A stretch of 64,000 nt of DNA from the NCBI GenBank assembly GCA_046351215.1, contig JAXLYX010000013.1:1-64000 (forward strand). The letters are read 5' to 3'. Origin of the DNA: JAXLYX01 sp046351215 (GTDB taxonomy: Bacteria > Myxococcota_A > Polyangia > Polyangiales > Houyiibacteriaceae). Under the pieces are notes generated by a model, which searched no databases, was not told where the DNA came from, and saw only the letters and a list, made by a program, of their open reading frames with translations. Below are positions 54,329-63,644 of the stretch, in pieces (the stretch's first letter is position 1; every line of letters starts with the position of its first letter). The position numbers and the translations under genes were made by a program.

Positions 54329-54748
54329 TCACGACGGGGGCTTCGCCTCGGGCGCGCGAGCGAGCTGCTCGGCGATCCAACGCTCGGCCTGCTCCATCGT
54401 CGCGAAGTGCGCGATGGGATGGACGAAGAAGCGACCGGCCAGCCAGTCGAAGGCCGTCATCGTCGCTCGGACCAGGGTGTTCGGACACACGCGTGCTTCG
54501 GCGATCAGCCCGGCCCGCAGCGCGTCCCGGCGGCGCTCCGCCTCGCTCGCCGTCGCGCGCCGTTCGACGGCGCCGATGTAGTGCACGTCCACGCGCGTCA
54601 TGTCGAGGATCACCGCGTGCCGACCGCGCGCGAGGACCTCGTCCCATTCCGCGTAGAAGGCGCCGATGTCGCGCGCCGCGTCCTCGCCCGAGGGAATGGT
54701 CGCGACGACGAGCGGGAAACGACGCGTGTCGAAGAAGCGACCAGCCAT
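54329..54748 (-). CDS. STAS/SpoIIAA-like protein (copy 1)
   Basis: The 139-aa protein shows the strand-helix alternation of SpoIIAA-like STAS proteins: FPLVVATIPSGEDAARDI, then HAVILDMTRVDVHYIG, then LVRATMTAFDWLAGRFF, then a terminal helix ATMEQAERWIAEQL. No phospho-acceptor Ser is certain. Such proteins sense lipids or regulate kinases. A similar protein is encoded at 62245. The -10 candidate TAGGAT ends 6 nt before the ATG; GGAGGG in between is also a ribosome site, so either reading is possible. Confidence 0.55.
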   Translation of the reverse strand: MAGRFFDTRRFPLVVATIPSGEDAARDIGAFYAEWDEVLARGRHAVILDMTRVDVHYIGAVERRATASEAERRRDALRAGLIAEARVCPNTLVRATMTAFDWLAGRFFVHPIAHFATMEQAERWIAEQLARAPEAKPPS

Positions 54749-54754
54749 CCCTCC

Positions 54755-54760
54755 ATCCTA
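54755..54760 (-). promoter_or_regulatory. Candidate -10 box, leaderless start of STAS-like gene
   Basis: TAGGAT on the minus strand ends 6 nt before the ATG at 54748. The intervening GGAGGG could alternatively be a ribosome site of a longer transcript. Confidence 0.3.
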
Positions 54761-54815
54761 GGCGGAACCCCGACGCTGGGAAGAGGGGAAGCGAAGGGCC
54801 GCGCCGGTGCCGGGC

Positions 54816-55337
54816 TCAGCGGCCTTCGCACCGATGCGCGATCGCACACGGCAGGGTGCGGAACGTCCGCGCCGCTCCCTTCGGGAGGACGAAGGCGAGC
54901 GAGGTCTGCATGGGCATCGGCATCGGATCGTCGGGACACGGCGACCGCTCGAGGCGGGCGAGCGTGACGACGCTTCCGTCGTCGTGCACCTCGACGCCCA
55001 TCCCCGCGGGCGTGAGCGTGTAGCTCGCGAGGTGGAGCGTCGACGTCGCGAAGTCGATCGCGGGCGGCATCGCGCCCGCCTCGCATCGGACGTGCGCGGC
55101 GTAGGCCTCCGCCGTCTCGATCGCGAGGGGTGCCTCGAGCGAGCCCGCGCCCTCGACGGCGCATCCCGGCGGCAACCCGAGGGTGGCCACGCGGGGCACG
55201 CCGGCCACCTCGCGGGCCTCGCAGCGCGGGGCCTCGGTCGATCGCGTATCGGAGCTCGAGCCCCTCGGCGTCGCCGCGGTATGCGACCCGCAGGCGGTGA
55301 GCAGGAGCACGAGCGGGAGGCTTCGCGGGAGGGTCAT
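54816..55337 (-). CDS. Lipoprotein, 173 aa
   Basis: The protein starts MTLPRSLPLVLLLTACGSH, a clear lipobox (LLTAC). The mature part has a beta-rich body with Cys in APRCEAREVAG, PPGCAVEG, HVRCEAG and TLPCAIAHRC. No family is recognised. It lies 67 nt downstream of the STAS-like start in the same direction but with its own start region; it is divergent from the 55472 gene. Confidence 0.65.
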   Translation of the reverse strand: MTLPRSLPLVLLLTACGSHTAATPRGSSSDTRSTEAPRCEAREVAGVPRVATLGLPPGCAVEGAGSLEAPLAIETAEAYAAHVRCEAGAMPPAIDFATSTLHLASYTLTPAGMGVEVHDDGSVVTLARLERSPCPDDPMPMPMQTSLAFVLPKGAARTFRTLPCAIAHRCEGR

Positions 55338-55471
55338 CCGAAGGAGGGTAGCGGACTCGGAGCGTTCACGGCGAGGGATGGACGAAGGCAGGATCTCGTG
55401 CACATTCCGGCGCACACCACGCGGGAGAGAAACCCGTTGCTCCCTACGGCGTAGGTGCCTGCGAGAAGCCG

Positions 55472-56290
55472 ATGTCGATCCACGAGGCGCCAGAATCCAT
55501 GGAAGTGCTGCTGCGCACGGGAGATACCGTTCGTGCAGAGATGATCGTGCAGCTGCTCGAAGGGGAGGGCATGCACGTGGTCGCGTCGGGCCTGAGCCAC
55601 CGCTCCCTGCTCGGCGTGGTCGGGACGTTCGTCGAGGTCGCGATCCTCGTGCCGCGGAGCGACCTCGGGCGCGCGCGGGAGTTGGTCGAGGCCCTCGAGG
55701 ACCAAGGCGAAGCGACCGTCCCGTCCGTCGGGGACGACGACGCCGCGGACCAGGACCTACCGTCGCGGAGCAAGGCCGTCGCCGCGTTCGCGGCCTTCAT
55801 CGTCCCGCTCGGTGGCGCGCACATGTACGTGCACCAGTACGGTCGGGCCGCGCTCTTCGCGGCGGTCCAGATCGGGCTCGTGACCGTGAGCGCGAAGACC
55901 CACCTCCCGGCCGTGGGGTTCGCACCGATCGTGATGTTGGCGGACTACCTCGCCGCAGCCTACGAATGCGACCGTCGCGCGGGACGCACGGATCCCTCGA
56001 AGCTCGATGTCCGACGCTACGCGCTGGCCTGTGCCGTCGCATTCATCGGCCTCGGCCTCTTCGTCGCGGAGCGCGTCGGAGTCGAACACCTCCCGACGGA
56101 GCGGGATCGACGCATCTGCACGATGCTCTCTTCGTGCGAGATGGTGGACCATCGGGAATGCCTGGGCGTCGCCGCCTTCGTCGAGACGAGCCGCACCAAC
56201 TTCTGGGACGCCTGCGAGCAATGCCTGACGCTCGAGACCGACTGCGAGGGTCGCGTCGAGCGCTGCCAGAGCTACTGCACCGGCCGCTGA
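55472..56290 (+). CDS. DUF2007 membrane protein with Cys-rich tail
   Basis: The 272-aa protein has an N-terminal DUF2007 domain (about 9-75: EVLLRTGDTVRAEMIVQLLEG, then VEVAILVPRSDLGRARELVEAL), a family of putative signal-transducing proteins. Three hydrophobic helices follow (FAAFIVPLGGAHMY, LFAAVQIGLVTVS, VAFIGLGLFVAE), then a C-terminal segment with eight Cys (ICTMLSSCEMVDHREC, DACEQCLTLETDCEG, RCQSYC) expected to lie outside the membrane. CCTACG-G-CGTAGG, a short palindrome at 55443-55455, precedes the ATG. A start at 55499 (MEVLLRTG) is possible. Confidence 0.65.
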   Translation: MSIHEAPESMEVLLRTGDTVRAEMIVQLLEGEGMHVVASGLSHRSLLGVVGTFVEVAILVPRSDLGRARELVEALEDQGEATVPSVGDDDAADQDLPSRSKAVAAFAAFIVPLGGAHMYVHQYGRAALFAAVQIGLVTVSAKTHLPAVGFAPIVMLADYLAAAYECDRRAGRTDPSKLDVRRYALACAVAFIGLGLFVAERVGVEHLPTERDRRICTMLSSCEMVDHRECLGVAAFVETSRTNFWDACEQCLTLETDCEGRVERCQSYCTGR

Positions 56291-56309
56291 GCCTCGTGGC
56301 AGGGAACGC

Positions 56310-57089
56310 TCAGCGTCGCGACGCGAGCTCGCGCGCGAGCTCCTGCGAGGCGTACACGCGCCAATAGGGCGTGAGCCGGAGCGGCACCCACTCGCGCGAG
56401 CGATGGAGCGCCTCCCCGACGGCCGCCGGAGCCTTGCGGTACACGAGCAGCGCACGCCGGGGCCTCTCCCGCACGGACGCCTCGAGGTGCTCGACGGCGC
56501 GCACGCCGAGCGCCTCGGGGAAGGGGTTGTTCAGGAAGAAGAGCGCCGCGTCGCCCGGATGCTCCCATCGGAAGAAGTCCGCGTGGACGTAGCTCACGGG
56601 GATCGAGCGCCCGGTCGCCGCCTCGTACTTCGCGACGTTCACCTTCGCGAGCTCGATCAAGCCCGCGTCGAGCTCGACCGCGTACGAGCGACGGAAGCCG
56701 AATTCGCTCGCGAGCATGACGGCCGCGCCCTTGCCCGCTCCGACGTCGACGAAGTCGAACGTGGAGAGGTCGACCGGGATCGAGCGGACGATCTCGCGGA
56801 AGAAGTCCTGGTTGATCGGACCGTACCCCCAGGCGAGCTCCTCGACGGGCACGCCCTCGGCGACGGCCACGTCGAAGCGCGTGAAGGTCTCGACGCCGTA
56901 CTGTCGGTCGAAGGCGAGCGTGCGCTCGTCCGTATGCGCCGCGAGGCGCGCGTGGAGGCGTTCGGCGAGCGCCGGCGCCGGCGCGGGGAGCCTCCGCGCG
57001 AGACGCTGCACGAGGAAGTCGACGAGGCCGAGGTGGGCGCGGACGCGGAAGAGGTCGCGTGCCTGCATGTACGTGCGATTCAGGTCCAC
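56310..57089 (-). CDS. Class I SAM-dependent methyltransferase
   Basis: The 259-aa protein has the Rossmann methyltransferase motif I VDVGAGKGAAVML and the post-I acidic residue in AVELDAGLIELAK; the substrate-side motif FFLNNPFPEAL follows the fourth strand. The N-terminal 90 residues are helical and may bind the acceptor. The acceptor is unknown. The GTG start has a perfect AGGAGG six nt upstream, decisive for this start. It lies 29 nt downstream of the 57119 gene. Confidence 0.8.
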   Translation of the reverse strand: MDLNRTYMQARDLFRVRAHLGLVDFLVQRLARRLPAPAPALAERLHARLAAHTDERTLAFDRQYGVETFTRFDVAVAEGVPVEELAWGYGPINQDFFREIVRSIPVDLSTFDFVDVGAGKGAAVMLASEFGFRRSYAVELDAGLIELAKVNVAKYEAATGRSIPVSYVHADFFRWEHPGDAALFFLNNPFPEALGVRAVEHLEASVRERPRRALLVYRKAPAAVGEALHRSREWVPLRLTPYWRVYASQELARELASRR

Positions 57090-57118
57090 GGGATCCTCCT
57101 ACGGAACGAAGCGTAGCC

Positions 57119-58096
57119 TCACGCGAAGACCTCGGCGACGCTCTCGCCCTTCGGCTTCGACGGAACGAGGCGATCGTAGATCGCGACCTCGAGAGCGGAG
57201 TCGACCCCGACGAGGAGCATGCCCAGGAGGTACATGATCGGAAGGTAGACGACGAACAAGAAGATGCCGAAGCCGGTGCCGTCTCGGGGGCTGGAAGGCG
57301 ACACGAACGACAACGGAACCGTGTACGCGAGGACGAAGAAGACGAAGGCCGCGAGCGACCAACCGAGACGGATGCCGAAGACCCGGAGCCTCCGGCCTCG
57401 CAGGATCTCCGAGCTCCGACGGAGGGAGTCGACGGGTCCGAGCCCCTCGAACTGCACGGCGGCGTTCGAGAGCCCGTCGAACGCGCGCGTGGAGACGATC
57501 CAAACGAGCCAGAGCACGTAGCCGATCCAGCTGATCACGTGCTGCTGGGCGCTGATGTGCGGGCGGATCGAAGGGTCGACGACGAGCCCATCGGGAAAGA
57601 GAGTCCGTAATTGGAGGAGGATGATCGGAATCCCCACGAGCCAGTCGATGCCGTAGCGGAGCAGCGAGCTTCCCGCGTGGGCGAAGCCTCGGCTCATCGC
57701 GCCGCGGAGCGCATCGACGAAGCGGATGTCCTCGCCGTTCCGGGTCGCCCGGATCACGACGAGCGTGGTCCCGTGGTGGATCGAGCCCGCGATGCTCAGG
57801 AGGACGAGCCCGATGGCGTACGCCACCACCATCGGTCGCATCATCGTCTCGAGCGCCGCCCGGGGGTCCTGGCCGTCCAGGCCTCCCGCGGCGTCGACCC
57901 CCATGCCGACGATGGGCACCGCGAGGCACGCGTTCAGACAGCAGACGAGCACGAACCACCCGAAGAAGTTCAGGGTGACGCCGACGTGGAGGCCGAGCCG
58001 TCGCCCGAAGGTCGAGAAGGCCTCGCGGAGCAGCGCGACGAGTGGCAGGCTCGGCTGCGACGACGAAGAGTCGTAGGTCGGAGTCGGGAGGTTCAC
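57119..58096 (-). CDS. Integral membrane protein of unknown family, 325 aa
   Basis: The protein has six hydrophobic segments, including LGLHVGVTLNFFGWFVLVCCLN, VAYAIGLVLLSIAGSI, LLRYGIDWLVGIPII and VFGIRLGWSLAAFVFFVLAY. Between helices 4 and 5 the sequence ILRGRRLRVFGIRLGWS resembles proteins with a glycerophosphodiesterase membrane-domain-like layout. No active site is seen. The GTG start is weakly supported. It is followed by the methyltransferase gene, probably one operon. Confidence 0.6.
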   Translation of the reverse strand: MNLPTPTYDSSSSQPSLPLVALLREAFSTFGRRLGLHVGVTLNFFGWFVLVCCLNACLAVPIVGMGVDAAGGLDGQDPRAALETMMRPMVVAYAIGLVLLSIAGSIHHGTTLVVIRATRNGEDIRFVDALRGAMSRGFAHAGSSLLRYGIDWLVGIPIILLQLRTLFPDGLVVDPSIRPHISAQQHVISWIGYVLWLVWIVSTRAFDGLSNAAVQFEGLGPVDSLRRSSEILRGRRLRVFGIRLGWSLAAFVFFVLAYTVPLSFVSPSSPRDGTGFGIFLFVVYLPIMYLLGMLLVGVDSALEVAIYDRLVPSKPKGESVAEVFA

Positions 58097-58213
58097 GCGG
58101 CGGAGCCTGTCACGCGCGGCGGCCCGAAGCGAAACCGGAGCGACCGGATTCGGCGCGAGCGGGAGATGAACCGTTCGGCGTATCCTCCGCCTCGACCGCA
58201 CGAAGGAGGAAGC

Positions 58214-59107
58214 ATGGCCACCCTCAGCGACGCGCGCAGGTTTCCCGGCGAGCCCGGCGCGAGCAACGTGCTCGCCCTTCCCATGGGATCCGAGGACGCC
58301 CTCCGGATGGTCGGCCCCTTCGCGATCGCCGGCTTCCACACGAGGAAGGGCATCGCCGCAGGCGAGCTCCCGGTGGACGCCGACGTGCGGCCGCATCCCC
58401 ACATCGGCCTCGCGGCGATCACGTACATGGTCGAGGGACACCTCACCCATCGCGACTCGCTCGGCCATCGCCGCGAGCTCGCGCCCGGCAGCGTCGGCCT
58501 CACGATCGCCGGCCGCGGCATCGTGCACTCGGAGCGCTTCGAGCGGCTCCGCGTCCACGGCGGCGACCACGCCCTCTTCCAGCTCCTCCTCGCCCTGCCC
58601 GAACCCGTCGAGACGATGGAGCCGAGCTTCGCCTACGTCGCGCCCGACGCGATCCCCCTCGAGAGGCGCGAGGGAATCACCGCTCGCTTCCTCGCGCACG
58701 AGGCCCGAGGCGCGCTCTCGCTCCCGATGCCGACCCTCCTCGTCGACCTCGAGCTCGCGCGCGGCGCGCGCTTCGTTCCGCCGCTCGCCGAGGAGCGCGC
58801 CGTCTTCGTCACGCGCGGCTCGCTCCGCGTCGGCGACGTCGAAGCCGGCGAAGGCCAGGTCGTGCGGCTCGACGCCGACGACGAGGCGATCGAGGCGACG
58901 AGCGACGCACGGGCGCTGCTCCTCGGCGGCGCGCGCTCCGGGCGCCGCTACCTCTGGTGGAACTACCTGAGCTCCTCGCTCGAGCGCATCGAGGAAGCGA
59001 AGGCCGCATGGCGTTCGGGGACGTTGGAGCTCCCCATCGGCGACACCGAGTCGTTCACGCCCGCGCCCCCGGACGACGGGCGGCCACTGCGGACGCTCAA
59101 CGGCTGA
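58214..59107 (+). CDS. Pirin family protein
   Basis: The 297-aa protein is a bicupin of the pirin family. Metal ligands are in RPHPHIGL (two His) and IVHSE (His and Glu), matching the N-terminal iron site of pirins. The C-terminal part ends with LWWNYLSSSLERIEEAKAAW, typical of bacterial pirins. Some family members have quercetinase activity; others are regulators. AAGGAGG lies 4 nt before the ATG, and a TATCCT box is upstream. Confidence 0.9.
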   Translation: MATLSDARRFPGEPGASNVLALPMGSEDALRMVGPFAIAGFHTRKGIAAGELPVDADVRPHPHIGLAAITYMVEGHLTHRDSLGHRRELAPGSVGLTIAGRGIVHSERFERLRVHGGDHALFQLLLALPEPVETMEPSFAYVAPDAIPLERREGITARFLAHEARGALSLPMPTLLVDLELARGARFVPPLAEERAVFVTRGSLRVGDVEAGEGQVVRLDADDEAIEATSDARALLLGGARSGRRYLWWNYLSSSLERIEEAKAAWRSGTLELPIGDTESFTPAPPDDGRPLRTLNG

Positions 59108-59119
59108 AGCGAGCGCCGC

Positions 59120-59905
59120 TCAGGCCCGGATCGTTGCTGCAACGAACATCCGGCGCACGGTCCGGAACGCGAGGATTGAAGCGACGAGGCCGGCCACCGC
59201 CCACATCCCGTTCATGACCCAATAGAGAGTCGGCGCGATCCAGGCATCCGTCGCGATGTTGGAGAAGCCCTCGCAGATCCCTCCGTACGCGAGGAAGAAG
59301 AAGACGTTGTAGACCTGCAGCGCGCCGCACACGCCGAGCAGGAGCATCGCCGCGAGCTCCCGCCCACGGTACGCCTTCCACAGCCCCGCGATCGCCACCA
59401 GGTTCGCGACCCAGAACGAGACCTCCGCGAGCACGAAGAAGTCGGTCAGACGGTAATAGTCGAGATCCGACGTCCCGTAGCCCCACCAGGCGATGAAGCG
59501 CGGGAGGTGCTCGAGGTCGTAGGTCGCCGCCGCGAACACGTCCTTCAGCAGGAGCTGCGGGACCTCCCACCAGACGTTGAAGAAGAGCGCGATCACGAAC
59601 CACTGCACGACGAAGTTGCGCTCGCGGACCTCGCGCCTCGCCTCGAGGAAGAGCGGCGCCGAGATCGCGACGAGCAGCACCGGCACCGCGGAGAGCGTGG
59701 CCGCCCGGGATGCGAAGACGACGTCGAGCGCGAGCGCTCGGGCGGCGAGGACCCACGCCGCGAGGATCAGCGGGATCCCGCCGGCGAGGGCCACGGCCTG
59801 GAGCTTCGCCCCCCGCAGGAGGTGGGCGCGGCGCTCGTCCGTGGACGCTTCTTCGGACGCAGCGGGGGATTCGGTGGCGGGGAGCTCGATCGCGGACGTC
59901 GTCAT
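59120..59905 (-). CDS. EXPERA/emopamil-binding-like membrane protein
   Basis: The 261-aa protein has about seven hydrophobic helices. The sequence follows the EXPERA pattern of sterol isomerases and sigma-2/TMEM97-like proteins: an acidic Glu in FFNVWWEVPQL, the loop WWGYGTSDLDYYRL (compare WxEYxxADxRY), Glu in LAEVSFWV, a GALQVYNV segment and N-G-M-W near the C-terminus, matching the Asn/Trp pair of EBP. The His four residues before the first Glu in EBP is Asn here. A lipid- or sterol-binding or isomerase role is inferred. It is divergent from and probably repressed by the TetR at 60006. Confidence 0.7.
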   Translation of the reverse strand: MTTSAIELPATESPAASEEASTDERRAHLLRGAKLQAVALAGGIPLILAAWVLAARALALDVVFASRAATLSAVPVLLVAISAPLFLEARREVRERNFVVQWFVIALFFNVWWEVPQLLLKDVFAAATYDLEHLPRFIAWWGYGTSDLDYYRLTDFFVLAEVSFWVANLVAIAGLWKAYRGRELAAMLLLGVCGALQVYNVFFFLAYGGICEGFSNIATDAWIAPTLYWVMNGMWAVAGLVASILAFRTVRRMFVAATIRA

Positions 59906-59944
59906 CGGGGCCTCGTGAGGGAAGGGGACGCGTGCCCGACGGCA

Positions 59945-59960
59945 TGAGACACGTGTCTCA
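59945..59960. promoter_or_regulatory. Operator 1 (perfect 16-bp palindrome) for EXPERA/TetR genes
   Basis: TGAGACACGTGTCTCA is a perfect palindrome. It covers the predicted transcription start of the EXPERA gene (-10 at 59964-59969, minus strand). A second, near-identical site lies 22 bp away, centre to centre, exactly two helical turns. Confidence 0.7.
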
Positions 59961-59963
59961 CGG

Positions 59964-59992
59964 AGACTAGACACATGTCTCACGAGAGGCAA
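59964..59992 (-). promoter_or_regulatory. Predicted promoter of the EXPERA gene
   Basis: On the minus strand TTGCCT (59992-59987), a 17-nt spacer and TAGTCT (59969-59964) make a good sigma-70-type promoter. The second operator lies in its spacer and the first just downstream of the -10, so a TetR bound there would exclude RNA polymerase. Confidence 0.6.
59968..59982. promoter_or_regulatory. Operator 2 for EXPERA/TetR genes
   Basis: TAGACACATGTCTCA shares AGACAC-A/G-TGTCTCA with operator 1 and is an imperfect palindrome (AGACA-CA-TGTCT). Centre-to-centre spacing is 22 bp, so two TetR dimers could bind on the same face. Confidence 0.65.
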
Positions 59993-60005
59993 TCCTCGAT
60001 CGACC

Positions 60006-60581
60006 GTGGCCCTACGACCCGTCGAAGAAACCCAGCGCCGGATCCTCGAGGCGGCTCGGCGCATGGCGCGCGCCCGCAAATACGAAGACATCCAGATGCG
60101 GGACCTCGCCGCCGAGGCCGAGGTGTCCCGGGCGACCCTCTACCGCTACTTCACGACGCGGGAGGAGGTCTACGCGGCCCTGACCGTCGACTGGGGACGC
60201 TCCTTCCTCGAACGCCTCCGGCAGAGCTCCGCGGCTCCCCGTTCCCCGCGCGCCCGCGTGCATTGGGTCCTCGGGGCGGTCCTCGACGAGGCGGCGAGCG
60301 AGCCGCGCCTCATCCGCGCCTTCCTCGTCGTCCTGCTCGAGGGCGAGCCCATGGGACCGCTTGCGAAGGCGCCGGTCCACGCGCTCCTGCCCCTGTTGCT
60401 CGGGTTCGCCGGGGGCGACTCGGCCGAGCTCCTCGACGCGCGCACCGTGCGTCTGCTGCAGCACGTGCTGCTCGCGACCCTCTTCACGATGCAGCGGGGC
60501 GACGTCGACGTGGCGACGGCGCGCGAGGATCTCCGGATCGCCGTCGATCGACTCTGGCCCGACGGACGCCGGAGCTCGTAG
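60006..60581 (+). CDS. TetR/AcrR family regulator of EXPERA gene
   Basis: The 191-aa protein has a TetR HTH at about 10-58 (ILEAARRMARARKYEDIQMRDLAAEAEVSRATLYRYFTTREEVY) with the YRYF signature. The C-terminal domain is all-helical with a Leu-rich ligand pocket. It is divergent from the EXPERA gene, with twin palindromes between them. The start is GTG at 60006. The ligand may be a lipid-like molecule handled by the EXPERA protein (inference). Confidence 0.88.
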   Translation: MALRPVEETQRRILEAARRMARARKYEDIQMRDLAAEAEVSRATLYRYFTTREEVYAALTVDWGRSFLERLRQSSAAPRSPRARVHWVLGAVLDEAASEPRLIRAFLVVLLEGEPMGPLAKAPVHALLPLLLGFAGGDSAELLDARTVRLLQHVLLATLFTMQRGDVDVATAREDLRIAVDRLWPDGRRSS

Positions 60582-60600
60582 CCGGAGCCGGAAAGCGGAA

Positions 60601-60627
60601 CGCCCCGCCGGTCGAACCGACGGGGCG
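60601..60627 (-). terminator. Terminator of GAPDH gene
   Basis: A 12-bp stem (CGCCCCGCCGGT, loop CGA, ACCGACGGGGCG; the single mismatch is a G-U pair on the minus strand) lies 28 nt past the GAPDH stop, followed by TTCCGCTTTCC. It sits between converging TetR and GAPDH genes and may serve both. Confidence 0.65.
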
Positions 60628-60654
60628 CTGCGGAGACGCCGAGGTCCTCGGGGC

Positions 60655-62106
<1,452 letters not shown>

Positions 62107-62244
62107 GCGCGCGACTTTCTGTGCGATCCCGACCGCTTCTGCAAGTCGGGCGCAGCCGAGTTACGCACGGATTCCGGGGGCGTCGAGACGGTCCTTCGAG
62201 GTCTCGGCCGGGGCGTTCCCGGGGGGTGGGTCCGGGCCCCCCGC

Positions 62245-62757
62245 TCAGTCGGCCGCGACCGGTCGCTCGGTCCGGTACCGGGAGCGGTTGCGGAGGCGGA
62301 CGCAGGCCTCCTCGACGCGATAGCGGAGGTCGAAGTCGTCCGGGAAATAGGACGCGGCCCACTCGCTGGCGGGGCGGATGTCGTGGAAGAAGCGGTGCGG
62401 ACGCGTGCGGACGCGGGTGACGGTCGCGTTGAGCACGAGACGGGCGGCCGTCGCGAACACGCCGCCGCCGAGGAGCACGACGGCGTCGCACACGCTGCCG
62501 GCCTCGAGCTCCATCGTGACCTTCGTCGCCTCGAGCATCTCGCGCTGGCCCGGGATGGGCACGTCGCCCTCGACCAGCGTCAGGCTGGCCGTCGAGCGAC
62601 CGTCGTGGACCATGCGAGGCCGCCGCGCTTCGGCGAGGGCCGAGAGCACCTCGGCCGAGATCGGCCCGTGGAAGTGCGTGATGAAGACCGGCCCGACCTG
62701 CACGCAGGTCAGCTCTTCGCTGGCTAGAACAACAGCCTCGTCGAACCCGTCGGGCAC
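62245..62757 (-). CDS. STAS/SpoIIAA-like protein (copy 2)
   Basis: The 170-aa protein has the alternating strand-helix layout of SpoIIAA-like STAS proteins: EELTCVQVGPVFITHFHGPISAE, then RPRMVHDGRSTASLTLVEG, then DAVVLLGGGVFATAARLVL, then a final helix. It resembles the 54329 product in layout but not in detail. Its GTG start has -10 TGC-TAGATC just 6 nt upstream, suggesting a leaderless transcript. Confidence 0.55.
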   Translation of the reverse strand: MPDGFDEAVVLASEELTCVQVGPVFITHFHGPISAEVLSALAEARRPRMVHDGRSTASLTLVEGDVPIPGQREMLEATKVTMELEAGSVCDAVVLLGGGVFATAARLVLNATVTRVRTRPHRFFHDIRPASEWAASYFPDDFDLRYRVEEACVRLRNRSRYRTERPVAAD

Positions 62758-62763
62758 GCCCCG

Positions 62764-62772
62764 GATCTAGCA
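62764..62772 (-). promoter_or_regulatory. Candidate extended -10 box, leaderless start of STAS-like gene 2
   Basis: TGC-TAGATC on the minus strand ends 6 nt before the GTG at 62757. No -35 is evident. Confidence 0.35.
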
Positions 62773-62923
62773 CGAAAGCTGCACATTGCCCTTGAATTCC
62801 AGGCTCATCAAAATGGGGGGACGCTGCGACTCACTTCCTTCCGGGTGAATTCGGTCGCAAACCGCGGCCGGGCCGCCGACCCCGCTTGGCGAGGGGTCGG
62901 ATCGTTGGGCATCCTCCCCGCCG

Positions 62924-63610
62924 ATGTCGACCCCCCCCGCCCTCTTCGCGATCGTCGCCTCCCCTCAGCTCCTCGAGGCGACCGAGCAGCTCTTCGATCG
63001 CGAGTACACCGCGAGCGACACGGAGCTCCACACCCGGATCCGGGACGGAGCCTACCTCTACGTCGACGGGGTGATCGACGGGCTCGTGCTCGGCTTCATC
63101 GACGAGGAGAAGACGAGCAGCGGCACGAAGACGCTGCTCCGCAACCTCGCGGGCGTCATCAAGACGGTCTCGCACGGGCTCATCCGGCAGGCCTTCAGCA
63201 GCGCGTCGCGGGCCGAGATGCACAAGCTCGTCGCCTACCTGCGGGATCGCATCCAGGTCGTCCCGATCCACGAACAGGCGACCGGGGCGATCGTCTTCCC
63301 GCACGCGCGGGACAACGTCGCGGAGTTCCGCACGTGCTTCGCCGCTTCGCGGGAGGGACGCGCGACCTCGATGCGGCCGGAGTACACCGAGGCGATGCTC
63401 CGCTTCATCGACGACGGGCTCCACTACTACTTCGAGCTGCCCTTCTCGATGCTCGAGCTCGGCTTCGTGACGCGCCGCGCGGTCTCGCTCGGTCGCTCGA
63501 CGATCCACGCGGGCTCCCACGCGGCGATCAAGCGCTCGATCGCGACCGACACCGAGGACGAGCTGCGTCACCTGACGGATTGGCTCGACGCGCGGTTCGT
63601 GGGGGGATGA
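62924..63610 (+). CDS. Hypothetical protein, 228 aa
   Basis: The protein is soluble, with mixed strands and helices and no recognised domain. Recognisable stretches are LHTRIRDGAYLYVDGVIDGLV, VFPHARDNVAEFRTCF, and the helical C-terminus with HAAIKRSIATDTEDELRHL. No catalytic motif or membrane helix is seen. It is divergent from the STAS-like gene across 166 nt and precedes the AgmX-like gene on the other strand. Confidence 0.6.
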   Translation: MSTPPALFAIVASPQLLEATEQLFDREYTASDTELHTRIRDGAYLYVDGVIDGLVLGFIDEEKTSSGTKTLLRNLAGVIKTVSHGLIRQAFSSASRAEMHKLVAYLRDRIQVVPIHEQATGAIVFPHARDNVAEFRTCFAASREGRATSMRPEYTEAMLRFIDDGLHYYFELPFSMLELGFVTRRAVSLGRSTIHAGSHAAIKRSIATDTEDELRHLTDWLDARFVGG

Positions 63611-63644
63611 GCCCCCACGATGCGAGGCGCGGAGGGTCCGCGGG

